Assembly: GCF_902459535.1 (NCBI RefSeq)
Contig: NZ_LR699554.1
Coordinates: forward strand, 2,232,001-2,296,000
Length of the DNA: 64,000 nucleotides
Direction: 5' to 3'
Source: Paraburkholderia dioscoreae
Lineage (GTDB): Bacteria > Pseudomonadota > Gammaproteobacteria > Burkholderiales > Burkholderiaceae
Positions 17,502-25,511 of the stretch are shown piece by piece. The position numbers were made by a program, and so were the translations under genes. Position 1 is the first letter of the stretch, and each line of letters starts with the position of its first letter. The notes beneath the pieces are model-generated. The model was given only the letters and a program-made list of their open reading frames with translations, had not been told where the DNA came from and did no database searches.

Positions 17502-18887
17502 ATGTCGGCTTATGGAGCAAACGTGGCACAGCGGCTCGATTCGCTCGAGACCGGACCGTTTCATTGGCGGCTGCTCGGCCTGATCGGCGGCGGCATGTTC
17601 TTCGACGCATTCGACAATTTCCTTGCCGGCAGCGTGCTCGGCGCGCTCGTGCAGCAGGGTCTGTCGGACATGCACATGAACGCGCTATTCATTTCGATGA
17701 GCTTTGCCGGTCTGACGCTTGGCGCATGGGGCGCGGGGGTGATCGGCGATCGCTTCGGGCGGCGCTTTTCGTATCAGTTCAATCTGCTGATCTTTGGCCT
17801 CACCTCGATCGCGGCCGCCTTCGCGCCGTCCATGACATGGCTGATCGTGCTGCGCTTCATCATGGGCATCGGCCTCGGCGCGGAGATCGTGGTCGGCTAT
17901 AGCACGCTCAACGAGTTCATGCCCGCGCATGCGCGAGGTCGCTTTGCTTCGCTGCTGAACCTGATCACCAACTCGTCGGTACTGGTCTCGGCGGCGTGCG
18001 GCTTCCTGATCATTCCGCATTTCGGGTGGCGCTGGATGTTCGCGATTCCCGGTATCGGCGCCCTCGTGATCTGGTATCTGCGCAAGAAGATGCCGGAGTC
18101 GCCCCGCTGGCTTGCGGCGGTAGGACGCCATCAGGAAGCGCGCGAAGTGGTCGAGAAGATCGAAGCGCAAAGCGTGCGCCGCGACGCGCCGTTGCCGGTC
18201 GCGCCGCAGGAAGAAGAGCCCGGCCGTCTGCGCGATCTGTTCGCCGCGCGGCAGCTATCGCGCACGCTGGTCGGCATCTCGGTGATCTGTATTTCCTTTA
18301 CGGCGATGTATGCGTTCGTCGCCTGGGTGCCGACCTTTCTCGTCAAGCAGGGCTTCGACATTACCCATTCCCTGCTGATCACGTCGGCCATGTTCGCGGG
18401 CGGGCCTGCCGGTTCGCTGATCAGTATGGCGATCGCCGACAGGATCGGCCGCAAATGGGGGCTTGTGATCTTCTCCGCGCTCGGCGCGGTGATCGGCATG
18501 GCGTATCCGTACGTCACGCATGCGGTGACGATCGCGCTGGTCGGCTTCGGCGTGACGACGTGCATCTATGTCACCTCCGCGCTCGGCGTGGCGTGTTACG
18601 TGACCGAGCTGTTCCCAACCCGGCTGCGGCTGCGCGGTGTCGGCCTCGCGAACGCGGCGGGACGCGCGGTCAACGTCGGCGTGCCGTACGTGGTGGCAGC
18701 CGTGTATGCACTCGCGGGACTGCTCGGCGTGGTGTCGTTCATCGCCGCGCTGTTCGCCTTGCTCGTCGTGATTCTCATCACGCTCGGCGTCGAAACCAAA
18801 CAACGCACACTCGAGGAAGTGCAGGCACAGCCGGGCGCCGACTCGGGCATCGACGTAAAGAAACCCCTCAATATTGGAGGCATGTAA
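17502..18887 (+). CDS. MFS transporter (aromatic acid:H+ symporter type)
   Basis: A 461-residue membrane carrier. HWRLLGLIGGGMFFDAFDNF at helix 1, GDRFGRRFSYQFN in the first cytoplasmic loop, and VTELFPTRLRLRGVGLANA late in the chain are features of the AAHS/sugar-porter-like groups. GGAGA lies 8-9 bases before the ATG. Its stop is directly followed by the next gene's ATG. It is clearly similar to the transporter at 33642-35054 (HWRLLGLIAAGMYFDSFD at the same place), so the two operons probably import related compounds. Confidence 0.88.
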   Translation: MSAYGANVAQRLDSLETGPFHWRLLGLIGGGMFFDAFDNFLAGSVLGALVQQGLSDMHMNALFISMSFAGLTLGAWGAGVIGDRFGRRFSYQFNLLIFGLTSIAAAFAPSMTWLIVLRFIMGIGLGAEIVVGYSTLNEFMPAHARGRFASLLNLITNSSVLVSAACGFLIIPHFGWRWMFAIPGIGALVIWYLRKKMPESPRWLAAVGRHQEAREVVEKIEAQSVRRDAPLPVAPQEEEPGRLRDLFAARQLSRTLVGISVICISFTAMYAFVAWVPTFLVKQGFDITHSLLITSAMFAGGPAGSLISMAIADRIGRKWGLVIFSALGAVIGMAYPYVTHAVTIALVGFGVTTCIYVTSALGVACYVTELFPTRLRLRGVGLANAAGRAVNVGVPYVVAAVYALAGLLGVVSFIAALFALLVVILITLGVETKQRTLEEVQAQPGADSGIDVKKPLNIGGM

Positions 18888-19703
18888 ATGACAGGCGCTT
18901 CAGACACCTATGAACTCTTTGCGATCAAGTACGCGCGCCGCGACGGCTGGCGCAGCGACAACTTCATCGGCGGCGACGACGATCACAGTAGTGCGATGCC
19001 GCTCGACTACTACGTGTGGGTCGCGCGCAATAGCGAACGCGCGGTGCTGATCGACACGGGTTTCAACGCCGAAGTCGCGGCAAAACGCGGGCGCGGCGTG
19101 CTGCGCTGTCCGATCGATTCGTTAAGGCTCGTCGGTATCGATCCCGATTCTGTCAGCGACGCCGTGATCACGCATCTGCATTACGACCACGTCGGCAACT
19201 TCACGCTATTGCCTTCGGCGCGTTTTCATCTGCAGGAACCGGAGATGCATTTCGCGACCGGGCGCCATATGAAGGACGCGCATTTCGCCCATCACTATGA
19301 GCCCGAAGATGTTGCCGCGATGGTGAAGATGAACTTTGCGCAACGCGTGGTGATGCACAACGGCCCCGCCGAACTTGCGCCCGGCATCCAGTTGCAACCG
19401 GTCGGCGGACACACGCCCGGTTTGCAGATCGTGCGCGTGAAAACGGCGCGCGGCTGGGTCGTGGTCGCATCGGATGCGTCGCACTTCTACGACAACATCG
19501 AGAAACGCCGGCCCTTTTCGAATGCCTGCGACGTGTGCAAGATGCTCGACGCGTTCGACACCGTCTACCTGCTCGCCGATTCGAAGCAGCACGTGATTCC
19601 CGGCCACGATCCGCAAGTCCTGGAACGTTATCCGGCGCCGACCCGCGAACTCGAAGGGATCGTCGCGCGGCTCGACGTGGCGCCAGTCAGCCATGCCGAA
19701 TGA
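18888..19703 (+). CDS. MBL-fold metallo-hydrolase (N-acyl-homoserine-lactonase-like)
   Basis: A 271-residue zinc hydrolase. THLHYDHVGNF is the HxHxDH metal motif at about residues 95-105; VGGHTPGLQIV, VVASDASHFYDN and VIPGHDPQVL hold the later ligands. The family includes lactonases such as AiiA/AttM and many catabolic esterases. GGAGG is 7 bases before the ATG and is inside the end of the transporter gene, so the two are translated together. A close paralogue lies at 37788-38588. Next to the AtuA-like gene, hydrolysis of a lactone or thioester intermediate seems more likely than quorum quenching. Confidence 0.88.
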   Translation: MTGASDTYELFAIKYARRDGWRSDNFIGGDDDHSSAMPLDYYVWVARNSERAVLIDTGFNAEVAAKRGRGVLRCPIDSLRLVGIDPDSVSDAVITHLHYDHVGNFTLLPSARFHLQEPEMHFATGRHMKDAHFAHHYEPEDVAAMVKMNFAQRVVMHNGPAELAPGIQLQPVGGHTPGLQIVRVKTARGWVVVASDASHFYDNIEKRRPFSNACDVCKMLDAFDTVYLLADSKQHVIPGHDPQVLERYPAPTRELEGIVARLDVAPVSHAE

Positions 19704-19747
19704 ACCCCGCCTGAAGAAACATCATTAGACCAGGAAGATAACTCGCT

Positions 19748-21106
19748 ATGGAAGACGAATTGCGCATCATGGCCGTGGCCGGCAATCTCGGTTACGGCTT
19801 TCCCGAAGCATCGCTGCGTAACGGTATCGCGCGCAAACCGCATCTGGTGGGCGCGGACAACGGCTCGTCCGATCCGGGACCTTATTACCTCGGCAGCGGC
19901 AAGTCGCTGATCAAGCGCGAGCAGTTGCGCCGCGATCTGGGGCTCTCGCTGAAAGCCGCGCGCGATGCGGGCGTGCCCTACGTGATCGGCACGGCGGGCA
20001 CCGCCGGCGCCCAGCCGCATCTGGAAGAATTCCTCGACGTGCTCGACGAAGTCACGCGCCGCGACGGCCTGCGCTACAAGCTCGCGACGATCCCCGCCGA
20101 CATCGACAGGAACGTGATCAAGCAGGCCATTCGCGAAGGCCGCGTGAAGTCGATGGGCGTGCTGCCCGAACTCACCGAACAGGACGTCGACGACGCAACG
20201 CGCATCGTCGCGCAGATGGGCACCGATCCGTTCGTCAATGCGCTCGAATCGGGCGCCGATGTGATCATCGCGGGCCGCGCGTGCGATACCGCGATCTATG
20301 CAAGCCTCGCTGCATGGCGCGGCTTCGATATGGGGCTCGCGTTCCATATGGCAAAGCTCCTCGAATGCGGGGCGCAATGCGCGGTGCCGCTCGCCGCGAA
20401 CGACTGCCTGCTCGGCACGCTAAGGCGCGATCATTTCGAACTGGAACCGATGAACCCCGAGCGCGGCGTGACGCCGGTTTCAGTGGCCGCGCATATGATG
20501 TACGAGCAGCCCGACCCCCATCACTTCTACGAACCCGAAGGGCTCGTGGACCTCGAACACACGCACATCGAAAAACTCGACGACCGGCGCGTGCGGGTGA
20601 GCGGCAGCAAGCTCGTCGAGATGCCGCCGAGCATCAAGCTCGAAGGCGTGAAGCTGCGCGGCTACCGCACCATCACGATAGCCGGCATGACCGATCCGCG
20701 TCTGCTCGCGGCGGTCGATCAGGTCGAAGCTCGCGTGCGCGACGACGTGGCACGCCTGACCGCGCACGACATGAAGCCCGGCGAGTACGAGCTCAATTTC
20801 ATCTACTACGGCCGCAACGGCGTGCGCGTCGATCAGCGGGTGCCGCATCTCGCGCACGAGATCGGCATGGTGATCGAGGCAATCGCGCCGACCCAGGAGC
20901 TGGCGAACATGGCGCTCTCGCTCGCGCGCAGTTCGTTCCTGCACGGCTATTTCAAGGGCCGCAAGGCGACCGCCGGCAATCTCGCGTTTCCGTTCTCGCC
21001 GTCGGACCTGGTCGGCGGGCCGGTGTACGAGTTCACGATCTATCACGTGATGCAGGTTCCCGACGCAGCCGCGCTCTTTCCCGTAACCACGACCCAGATC
21101 GGGTGA
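19748..21106 (+). CDS. DUF1446 / acyclic terpene utilisation AtuA-like protein
   Basis: A 452-residue cytoplasmic protein that I place in the DUF1446 (AtuA) family. Supporting stretches are VAGNLGYGFPEAS at the N-terminus, NGSSDPGPYYLG, GTAGTAGAQPHLEEFLDVL, IIAGRACDTAIYA and FPFSPSDLVGG near the end. AtuA was named from acyclic terpene degradation in Pseudomonas; its reaction is not established to my knowledge. It is followed after 4 bp by a DUF4387 gene, a pairing often seen in this family, so the two probably form one complex. Context suggests a step on a CoA-linked or hydroxy-dicarboxylic acid. Confidence 0.8.
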   Translation: MEDELRIMAVAGNLGYGFPEASLRNGIARKPHLVGADNGSSDPGPYYLGSGKSLIKREQLRRDLGLSLKAARDAGVPYVIGTAGTAGAQPHLEEFLDVLDEVTRRDGLRYKLATIPADIDRNVIKQAIREGRVKSMGVLPELTEQDVDDATRIVAQMGTDPFVNALESGADVIIAGRACDTAIYASLAAWRGFDMGLAFHMAKLLECGAQCAVPLAANDCLLGTLRRDHFELEPMNPERGVTPVSVAAHMMYEQPDPHHFYEPEGLVDLEHTHIEKLDDRRVRVSGSKLVEMPPSIKLEGVKLRGYRTITIAGMTDPRLLAAVDQVEARVRDDVARLTAHDMKPGEYELNFIYYGRNGVRVDQRVPHLAHEIGMVIEAIAPTQELANMALSLARSSFLHGYFKGRKATAGNLAFPFSPSDLVGGPVYEFTIYHVMQVPDAAALFPVTTTQIG

Positions 21107-21110
21107 TGCA

Positions 21111-21473
21111 ATGAACCTGTCCGACGTATTCGACCCCTCCCGCGGCGACACCCTCTACGACCTCGCCGAAGTGATGCGCAGCAAGAACGCGGGCCCGTTG
21201 TACCTGACGTTCGACATGATCTTTCCGGACGCCGCCGCGTACCGCCGTGTACTCGACAGCCGCGTGCTGACCCCGGAACTGGTGAGCGCGCTGTACCATG
21301 TCGAGCAGAGCGATGTCAGCATCGTTGCGTTCGACGCGGCCAACGCGATCAAGATCACGATTCCGCGCACCGGGCCCACGTCCGGCGCACCCGGCGACCG
21401 CGACGTGTACGGCGCGCAGCAGCACGAACCGCTGATCGGCATCCGCATTCCGCCGGCCGCGAGTTCGCGCTGA
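21111..21473 (+). CDS. DUF4387 domain protein
   Basis: A 120-residue protein matching the small DUF4387 family: LYDLAEVMRSKNAGPLYLTF followed by DMIF, a YRRVLDSRVLTPELVSALY segment and PRTGPTSGAPGDRDVYGAQQ. It has no signal peptide or membrane segment. The family usually accompanies DUF1446 proteins, either fused to or beside them, so this is likely its small partner subunit. The 4-bp gap to the upstream stop suggests coupled translation. No reaction is known for either. Confidence 0.78.
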   Translation: MNLSDVFDPSRGDTLYDLAEVMRSKNAGPLYLTFDMIFPDAAAYRRVLDSRVLTPELVSALYHVEQSDVSIVAFDAANAIKITIPRTGPTSGAPGDRDVYGAQQHEPLIGIRIPPAASSR

Positions 21474-21504
21474 TGTCCATCACCTTTTGCGGGCCCGTTA
21501 CGAC

Positions 21505-22476
21505 ATGAAGCGTATCGTCTTTCTCGACCGCGGCACGATCTCGCCGCGCACGCGACTCCGCTCGCTCGCGTTCGAACACGAACTGGTCACCTTCGATTCG
21601 ACCTCGCCCGCCGAGGTCGCCACGCGCATTGCCGACGCGGACATCGTCATCACCAACAAGGTGAAGATCGACGCGACCGCACTCGCCGACGCGCCGCGCG
21701 TGAAGCTGATCGCGGTCGCCGCGACCGGCACCGACGTTATCGATATCGCGACCTGCGACGCGCGCGGCATCGTCGTGTCGAATATCCGCAATTACGCGCT
21801 GCATACGGTGCCCGAGCATACCTTCGCGCTGATTTTCGCGTTGCGGCGCTCGCTGGTTGCGTATCGTGAATCGGTGCTGGCGGGACGTTGGGAGGAAGCG
21901 GGACAGTTCTGCTTCTTCGATCATCCGATCCGCGACCTGTCGGGCTCGACACTGGGCGTGATCGGCGACGGCGTGCTCGGCCGCGAGGTGGCACGCATCG
22001 GCACCGCGCTCGGCATGCGCGTGCTGATGTCGGCCTACAAGGGTGTCGACGGCATGGGACCGCTCTACACGCCGTTCGAGACAATGCTCGCCGAAAGTGA
22101 CGTCATCACGCTGCACTGCCCGCTGACGCCGGCCACGCGCAATATGATCGATACGCCCGAGTTCGCGAAGATGGCGAAGCGCCCGCTTCTGATCAACACC
22201 GCGCGCGGCGGTCTCGTCAGCGAGAGCGCGCTGGGCGCCGCATTGCAAAGCGGACAGATTGCCGGCGCGGGCTTCGACGTCGTGACCGAAGAGCCCATGC
22301 CCGCGTCGCATCCGTGGCAGAAGCTGATCCGAATGCCCAATTTCCTGCTGACACCGCACGTCGCCTGGGCAAGCGATGAAGCAATCCAGGCACTCACCGA
22401 TCAGTTGCTCGATAACGTGGATGCTTTTGTCGCGGGCAAGCCGCGCAATGTGGTGGGGCAAGCAGGCCGCGCCTGA
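21505..22476 (+). CDS. D-2-hydroxyacid dehydrogenase (glycerate/hydroxypyruvate-reductase-like)
   Basis: A 323-residue NAD(P)-dependent enzyme that interconverts 2-hydroxy and 2-keto acids. The cofactor loop is GVIGDGVLGREVARI; the catalytic Arg lies in INTARGGLV, the Glu in FDVVTEEP and the His in LTPHVAWAS, so the active triad is complete. The start at 21505 is chosen since the six codons before it are not conserved-looking. It ends the rightward operon and may reduce or oxidise the keto acid released by the CitE-type lyase. Confidence 0.9.
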   Translation: MKRIVFLDRGTISPRTRLRSLAFEHELVTFDSTSPAEVATRIADADIVITNKVKIDATALADAPRVKLIAVAATGTDVIDIATCDARGIVVSNIRNYALHTVPEHTFALIFALRRSLVAYRESVLAGRWEEAGQFCFFDHPIRDLSGSTLGVIGDGVLGREVARIGTALGMRVLMSAYKGVDGMGPLYTPFETMLAESDVITLHCPLTPATRNMIDTPEFAKMAKRPLLINTARGGLVSESALGAALQSGQIAGAGFDVVTEEPMPASHPWQKLIRMPNFLLTPHVAWASDEAIQALTDQLLDNVDAFVAGKPRNVVGQAGRA

Positions 22477-22493
22477 ATGTAGCGCGCGGGTCT

Positions 22494-23162
22494 TTATTCC
22501 GCGCTTTCCAGCATCCGCAGCGCGGCTTTCTCGGCATTGGCGACGTGCAGCCGCGCGATCTCCTGCGCGGCCTCGCCGTCGCGCGCTTTCAATGCCTTGT
22601 ATAGCCGGTCGATTTCGCGCAGGCTGTCCGGCAGCCGCTCCGGATGCATTAGCGAGGTGGTGCGCAGCAGATTGATGCGCGAATAGAGACTGTTGAGGAT
22701 TTCCCGCACCAGCGCGTTGCCGCAGTTCTCCAGCAGCAGATCGTAAAGCGCGGTCTTGGCCCGCAGAACGCCGGCCTGGTTTTGCGCAGCGGCTTCGACG
22801 CGCAGTTCCTTCGCCACTTCACCAAAGCGCGCAATGGCGTCGTCGTTTGCAAGGCGTGCGAATTCGTGGGCGGCGAAACCTTCGAGCAGCCCGCGCAGCG
22901 CGTATAGCTCGACGGCCTCCTCTTTCGACATCACCGCAACGATGGGGCCCTTGTGCGGCACGCTGCGCACCAGTTTCTCCGCCTCGAGCCTGCGCAGCGC
23001 CTCGCGCACGGATGTGCGGCTCACGCCTAGCGATTCGCACAGTTCGCGTTCAATCAGCCGCGCACCCGGCGCGAAACGTCCGCTCACGATTGCCTGGCGC
23101 AGCACGTTCTCTACGTGATGCCGCAGCGTCTCGGGTCTGACCAAGCCCATGTCCGTTGACAT
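22494..23162 (-). CDS. GntR-family regulator (FCD subgroup)
   Basis: A 222-residue regulator with winged helix (RLIERELCESLGVSRTSVRE, then ALRRLEAEKLV) and an all-helical FCD effector domain (ELYALRGLLEGFAAHEFA, HVANAEKAALRML). FCD proteins often bind organic acids through a metal ion. The ATG at 23162 is preferred; a TTG at 23183 would add seven residues. It is the most downstream gene of the leftward cluster that begins near 35054, and a site resembling two others in that cluster overlaps its start, which points to it as regulator of the whole set, including itself. Confidence 0.9.
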   Translation of the reverse strand: MSTDMGLVRPETLRHHVENVLRQAIVSGRFAPGARLIERELCESLGVSRTSVREALRRLEAEKLVRSVPHKGPIVAVMSKEEAVELYALRGLLEGFAAHEFARLANDDAIARFGEVAKELRVEAAAQNQAGVLRAKTALYDLLLENCGNALVREILNSLYSRINLLRTTSLMHPERLPDSLREIDRLYKALKARDGEAAQEIARLHVANAEKAALRMLESAE

Positions 23163-23163
23163 T

Positions 23164-23183
23164 ATTGTATTCCCGTCCGACAA
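23164..23183. promoter_or_regulatory. Operator candidate A of the FCD-type GntR regulator
   Basis: ATTGTATTCCCGTCCGACAA ends 1 bp short of the regulator's ATG. It matches 16 of 20 positions with the site at 35173-35192 and shares the 10-mer GTCCGACAAG (to 23184) with the site at 28336-28346. FCD regulators bind short dyads of the TTGTC-N-GACAA kind. Inferred autoregulation. Confidence 0.5.
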
Positions 23184-23270
23184 GATTCAGCCTCCATGAT
23201 ACGTGAGCGGCTTCGTCACCGGCAGCCTTTGATGCGCAAAGGCCAGAAAAACAGCAAGTCGGCGTGCGTT

Positions 23271-23993
23271 TCAGCGGCTGACTGCCAGCGCGGCGAGCGG
23301 TGTGCGCGAAATCACCGAGAGCGTCGCATCGAATTTCATGACCAACGGTTCCGCATGCGCGACCTCGACCGAAGCGATCGCGTCGTCGCCGATGTTGTCG
23401 AGTTGCTTGAAAAGCGCGCGCAACGAGTTGCCATGTCCCACCATCAGCACCGACTGCCCACGCGTCAGGGCGGGTGCCACGCATTCGTCCCACAGCGGCA
23501 GCACGCGCCGCAACGTGTCGCGCAGGCTTTCGGTGCGGGGCAGCGCGGCGGCCTCGGGCATCGCGTCGTCGTGCAAGGCGCGCACCAGTGCCGCGTGCAG
23601 GTCCGTATCGAGCGCCGGCGGCGCCAGGTCGAAACCGCGCCGCCATTGCCGCACCCGCTCCGCGCCATAGGCGAGCGCGGCCTCATCTTTTTCCATGCCT
23701 GTCAGCATGCCGTAGTGGCGATCGTTCAGCCGCCACGAGCGCACGGTTCTGGGCGGCGGCTGATCGAGGGTTCGCAGCACGTGCGCGAGTGTATCGGTGG
23801 CGCGCAGCAACGCCGAGGTCACCGCCAGATCGAAGCGAAAGCCCGCCTCGCGCAGCCGTTCGCCGACGCGCTGCGCATCGGCCACGCCCTGCACGGACAG
23901 ACCGACGTCGCTCCAGCCGGTAAAGCGGTTGGCGCGATTCCATATCGACTGGCCATGACGCAGCACGACCAGAGTGCCCGTTTGAAGAGTCAT
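23271..23993 (-). CDS. gpmA: 2,3-bisphosphoglycerate-dependent phosphoglycerate mutase
   Basis: A 240-residue histidine phosphatase-fold mutase that interconverts 2- and 3-phosphoglycerate. LRHGQSIWNRANRFTGWSD carries the phosphorylated His; RLNDRHYGMLTGMEKDE, RTESLRDTLRRVLPLWDE and VLMVGHGNSLRAL complete the active site. Against the usual GpmA, the C-terminal EVAHAEPLVMKF differs from the common NIPTGxPLVYE and the tail is longer. Its location inside a catabolic cluster is odd for a glycolytic gene; it may serve a glycerate exit route or be a bystander. The start at 23993 is the Met before the catalytic core; the preceding in-frame codons look non-coding. Confidence 0.9.
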   Translation of the reverse strand: MTLQTGTLVVLRHGQSIWNRANRFTGWSDVGLSVQGVADAQRVGERLREAGFRFDLAVTSALLRATDTLAHVLRTLDQPPPRTVRSWRLNDRHYGMLTGMEKDEAALAYGAERVRQWRRGFDLAPPALDTDLHAALVRALHDDAMPEAAALPRTESLRDTLRRVLPLWDECVAPALTRGQSVLMVGHGNSLRALFKQLDNIGDDAIASVEVAHAEPLVMKFDATLSVISRTPLAALAVSR

Positions 23994-24201
23994 CTCGATG
24001 CCCGGCTTCAGTTGTAGCCGAGAATCGCGACGGCCAACACGTGCGCATGCTCGCTGCTGTTCGACGCGAGCACCGAAAGCGGCGGCTTCTGCATTGCCCG
24101 CCATGCCGACCAGTCCGGCCCGGACTTCGCGTTGGCCGGCAAAGACGACACACGCGGCACACCTCGCTCGCGCGGCGCCGGCCCCACGGAAAAAAACGGG
24201 C

Positions 24202-24228
24202 TCACGCACGTCACGCATGTCACGCACG
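24202..24228. repeat. Three tandem 9-bp repeats
   Basis: TCACGCACG, TCACGCATG and TCACGCACG follow one another without gaps, just past the 3' end of the double-CMD gene in the 241-bp space before the phosphoglycerate mutase. The third copy differs from the second by one base. No gene is convincing in this space. Confidence 0.7.
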
Positions 24229-24234
24229 GCCGGA

Positions 24235-25023
24235 TTACGCATGCGGCTCTCCCGTTGCAGCGCCACTGCGTTTCAACGCGGCTTCGAGCAGCGGCGCGCC
24301 TAGCTCCGCTCCGTGGATCCCCGTCACGCTGACGATCTCCAGCAACTCCATCAGTTCTTCGGCGGTCGCGCCGTAGCGCAGCGCGTTGCGGATGTGCAGC
24401 TTAAGGCCCGGCACATAGAGGTGCGTGGCCGAGGCGTCGAACGCGCAGTACATGAATTCCTTGATTTTCGGGCTCAGCACGCCGGTGCGCCACGGCACCG
24501 ACGAAAACTCGACATACGCTTCGAACAGGTCGGGGTCGAGTTCGAGCAGACCTTCCCATGTGGGATGCCAGTAGCCGCGATTCGTCTCGAACTCGGCTTT
24601 CAGCTTCTGCCTGCGTTCGTCGAGCGGCGGCGCGCCCTTGCGCAAGCCCTCTTCCTCCAGCACTTCGAGCAGTACCGGCACGCCGACGTTGCTGGTGTGA
24701 ATACCAATCGTGCTGATCAACTCCAGCACTTCGATCAGCTCTTCGCGCGTCGCGCCGAAAGACAGCGCCCGTTCGATATGACGCGCAACACCCGGCGCAT
24801 AGAGCTGCGTCGCGCAGGCATCGGCGGCGAGCGCGATGAACGCGCGCGTCTTGTCGTCGAGATGATTCCTGCGCTGCGGCACGCCCGCGAATTTCAGGTA
24901 TGCGTCGACGAAACGCGGATCGAGGCGCACGAGGCTGTCCCACTCGGGACTTGCCTTGCCGTGCAGCCTGACGAGTTCGTCACGCAGACGGGACGAATCG
25001 GGCTGCGGTGTGGTCTGGGTCAT
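24235..25023 (-). CDS. Double CMD-domain protein, paralogue of 13265-14041
   Basis: A 262-residue protein with two CMD-like repeats: CATQLYAPGVARHIERALSF in the first and ATHLYVPGLKLHIRNALRYG in the second, each followed by GATxEELxELLE and I-G-I-H. Neither repeat has the CxxC of AhpD-type peroxidases. The central linker RGYWHPTWEGLLELDPDLFE parallels RGYWSTIWDGTLALDPDFFE in the gene at 13265-14041, showing common descent. GAGGGA lies 8-9 bases before the ATG. It belongs to the GntR cluster; reaction unknown. Confidence 0.85.
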   Translation of the reverse strand: MTQTTPQPDSSRLRDELVRLHGKASPEWDSLVRLDPRFVDAYLKFAGVPQRRNHLDDKTRAFIALAADACATQLYAPGVARHIERALSFGATREELIEVLELISTIGIHTSNVGVPVLLEVLEEEGLRKGAPPLDERRQKLKAEFETNRGYWHPTWEGLLELDPDLFEAYVEFSSVPWRTGVLSPKIKEFMYCAFDASATHLYVPGLKLHIRNALRYGATAEELMELLEIVSVTGIHGAELGAPLLEAALKRSGAATGEPHA

Positions 25024-25118
25024 GATCTGAATTCCCTCATTGCAATACAGCGCGTGATTCATCGGCGCGTGCGAGGCGTTTGCTGCGAACGCCCCGCACG
25101 CGCGGTCACTGCTTCGCG

Positions 25119-25511
25119 CTAGCGCGCGGCGGTTGCCGGATAATCCTGCTCCGCAACCTCTTCCTGCCACGTGCCCTTACCGATCGACGTCGCAATGTGG
25201 ACCATGTAGCTGCCTTCGCTCGCACCGTGCCAGTGCCGCTCGTTCGGGCCGATGAATACGATATCGCCCTGGCGGATCGGCTGCGGCTCTTCGCCGTCCA
25301 GACAGATCCAGCCCTGCCCGGCCGTGACCTGCAAGACCTGGCCGTACTCGTGCGTGTGCCAGTAGGTGCGTCCGCCCGGTGCGAAGAACACCGTGTTGAT
25401 GGTGACGCCATTGGTAGCCGGCATCACCGGATCGGCCCAGACGGTGCCGGTAAACGTGTCGCTACGGCGCTCGGACACCGCGCCTGCTGCTCTGCCGTGA
25501 AAGACCTTCAT
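25119..25511 (-). CDS. Cupin-domain protein
   Basis: A 130-residue single-domain cupin. Motif 1 reads GGRTYWHTHEYGQVL, with the His/His/Glu metal ligands, and motif 2 reads GDIVFIGPNERHWHGA. It resembles small cupins that accompany CMD proteins and act as isomerases or decarboxylases of ring-cleavage products. AAGGAG precedes the ATG by 8 bases, and the ATG overlaps the stop of the dehydrogenase upstream (25508-25511), so the pair is coupled. The metal and substrate cannot be told from sequence. Confidence 0.88.
   Translation of the reverse strand: MKVFHGRAAGAVSERRSDTFTGTVWADPVMPATNGVTINTVFFAPGGRTYWHTHEYGQVLQVTAGQGWICLDGEEPQPIRQGDIVFIGPNERHWHGASEGSYMVHIATSIGKGTWQEEVAEQDYPATAAR

Noticed and set aside
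18888..19703. Quorum-quenching AHL lactonase as the specific role of the metallo-hydrolase
   Set aside because: The HxHxDH motif is shared by many hydrolases; the operon context is catabolic and no quorum-sensing genes are near.
24008..24223. A 71-codon minus-strand frame between the double-CMD gene and gpmA as a small gene or gene remnant
   Set aside because: There is no ribosome site, its N-terminus is made by the 9-bp repeat, and no family was recognised.
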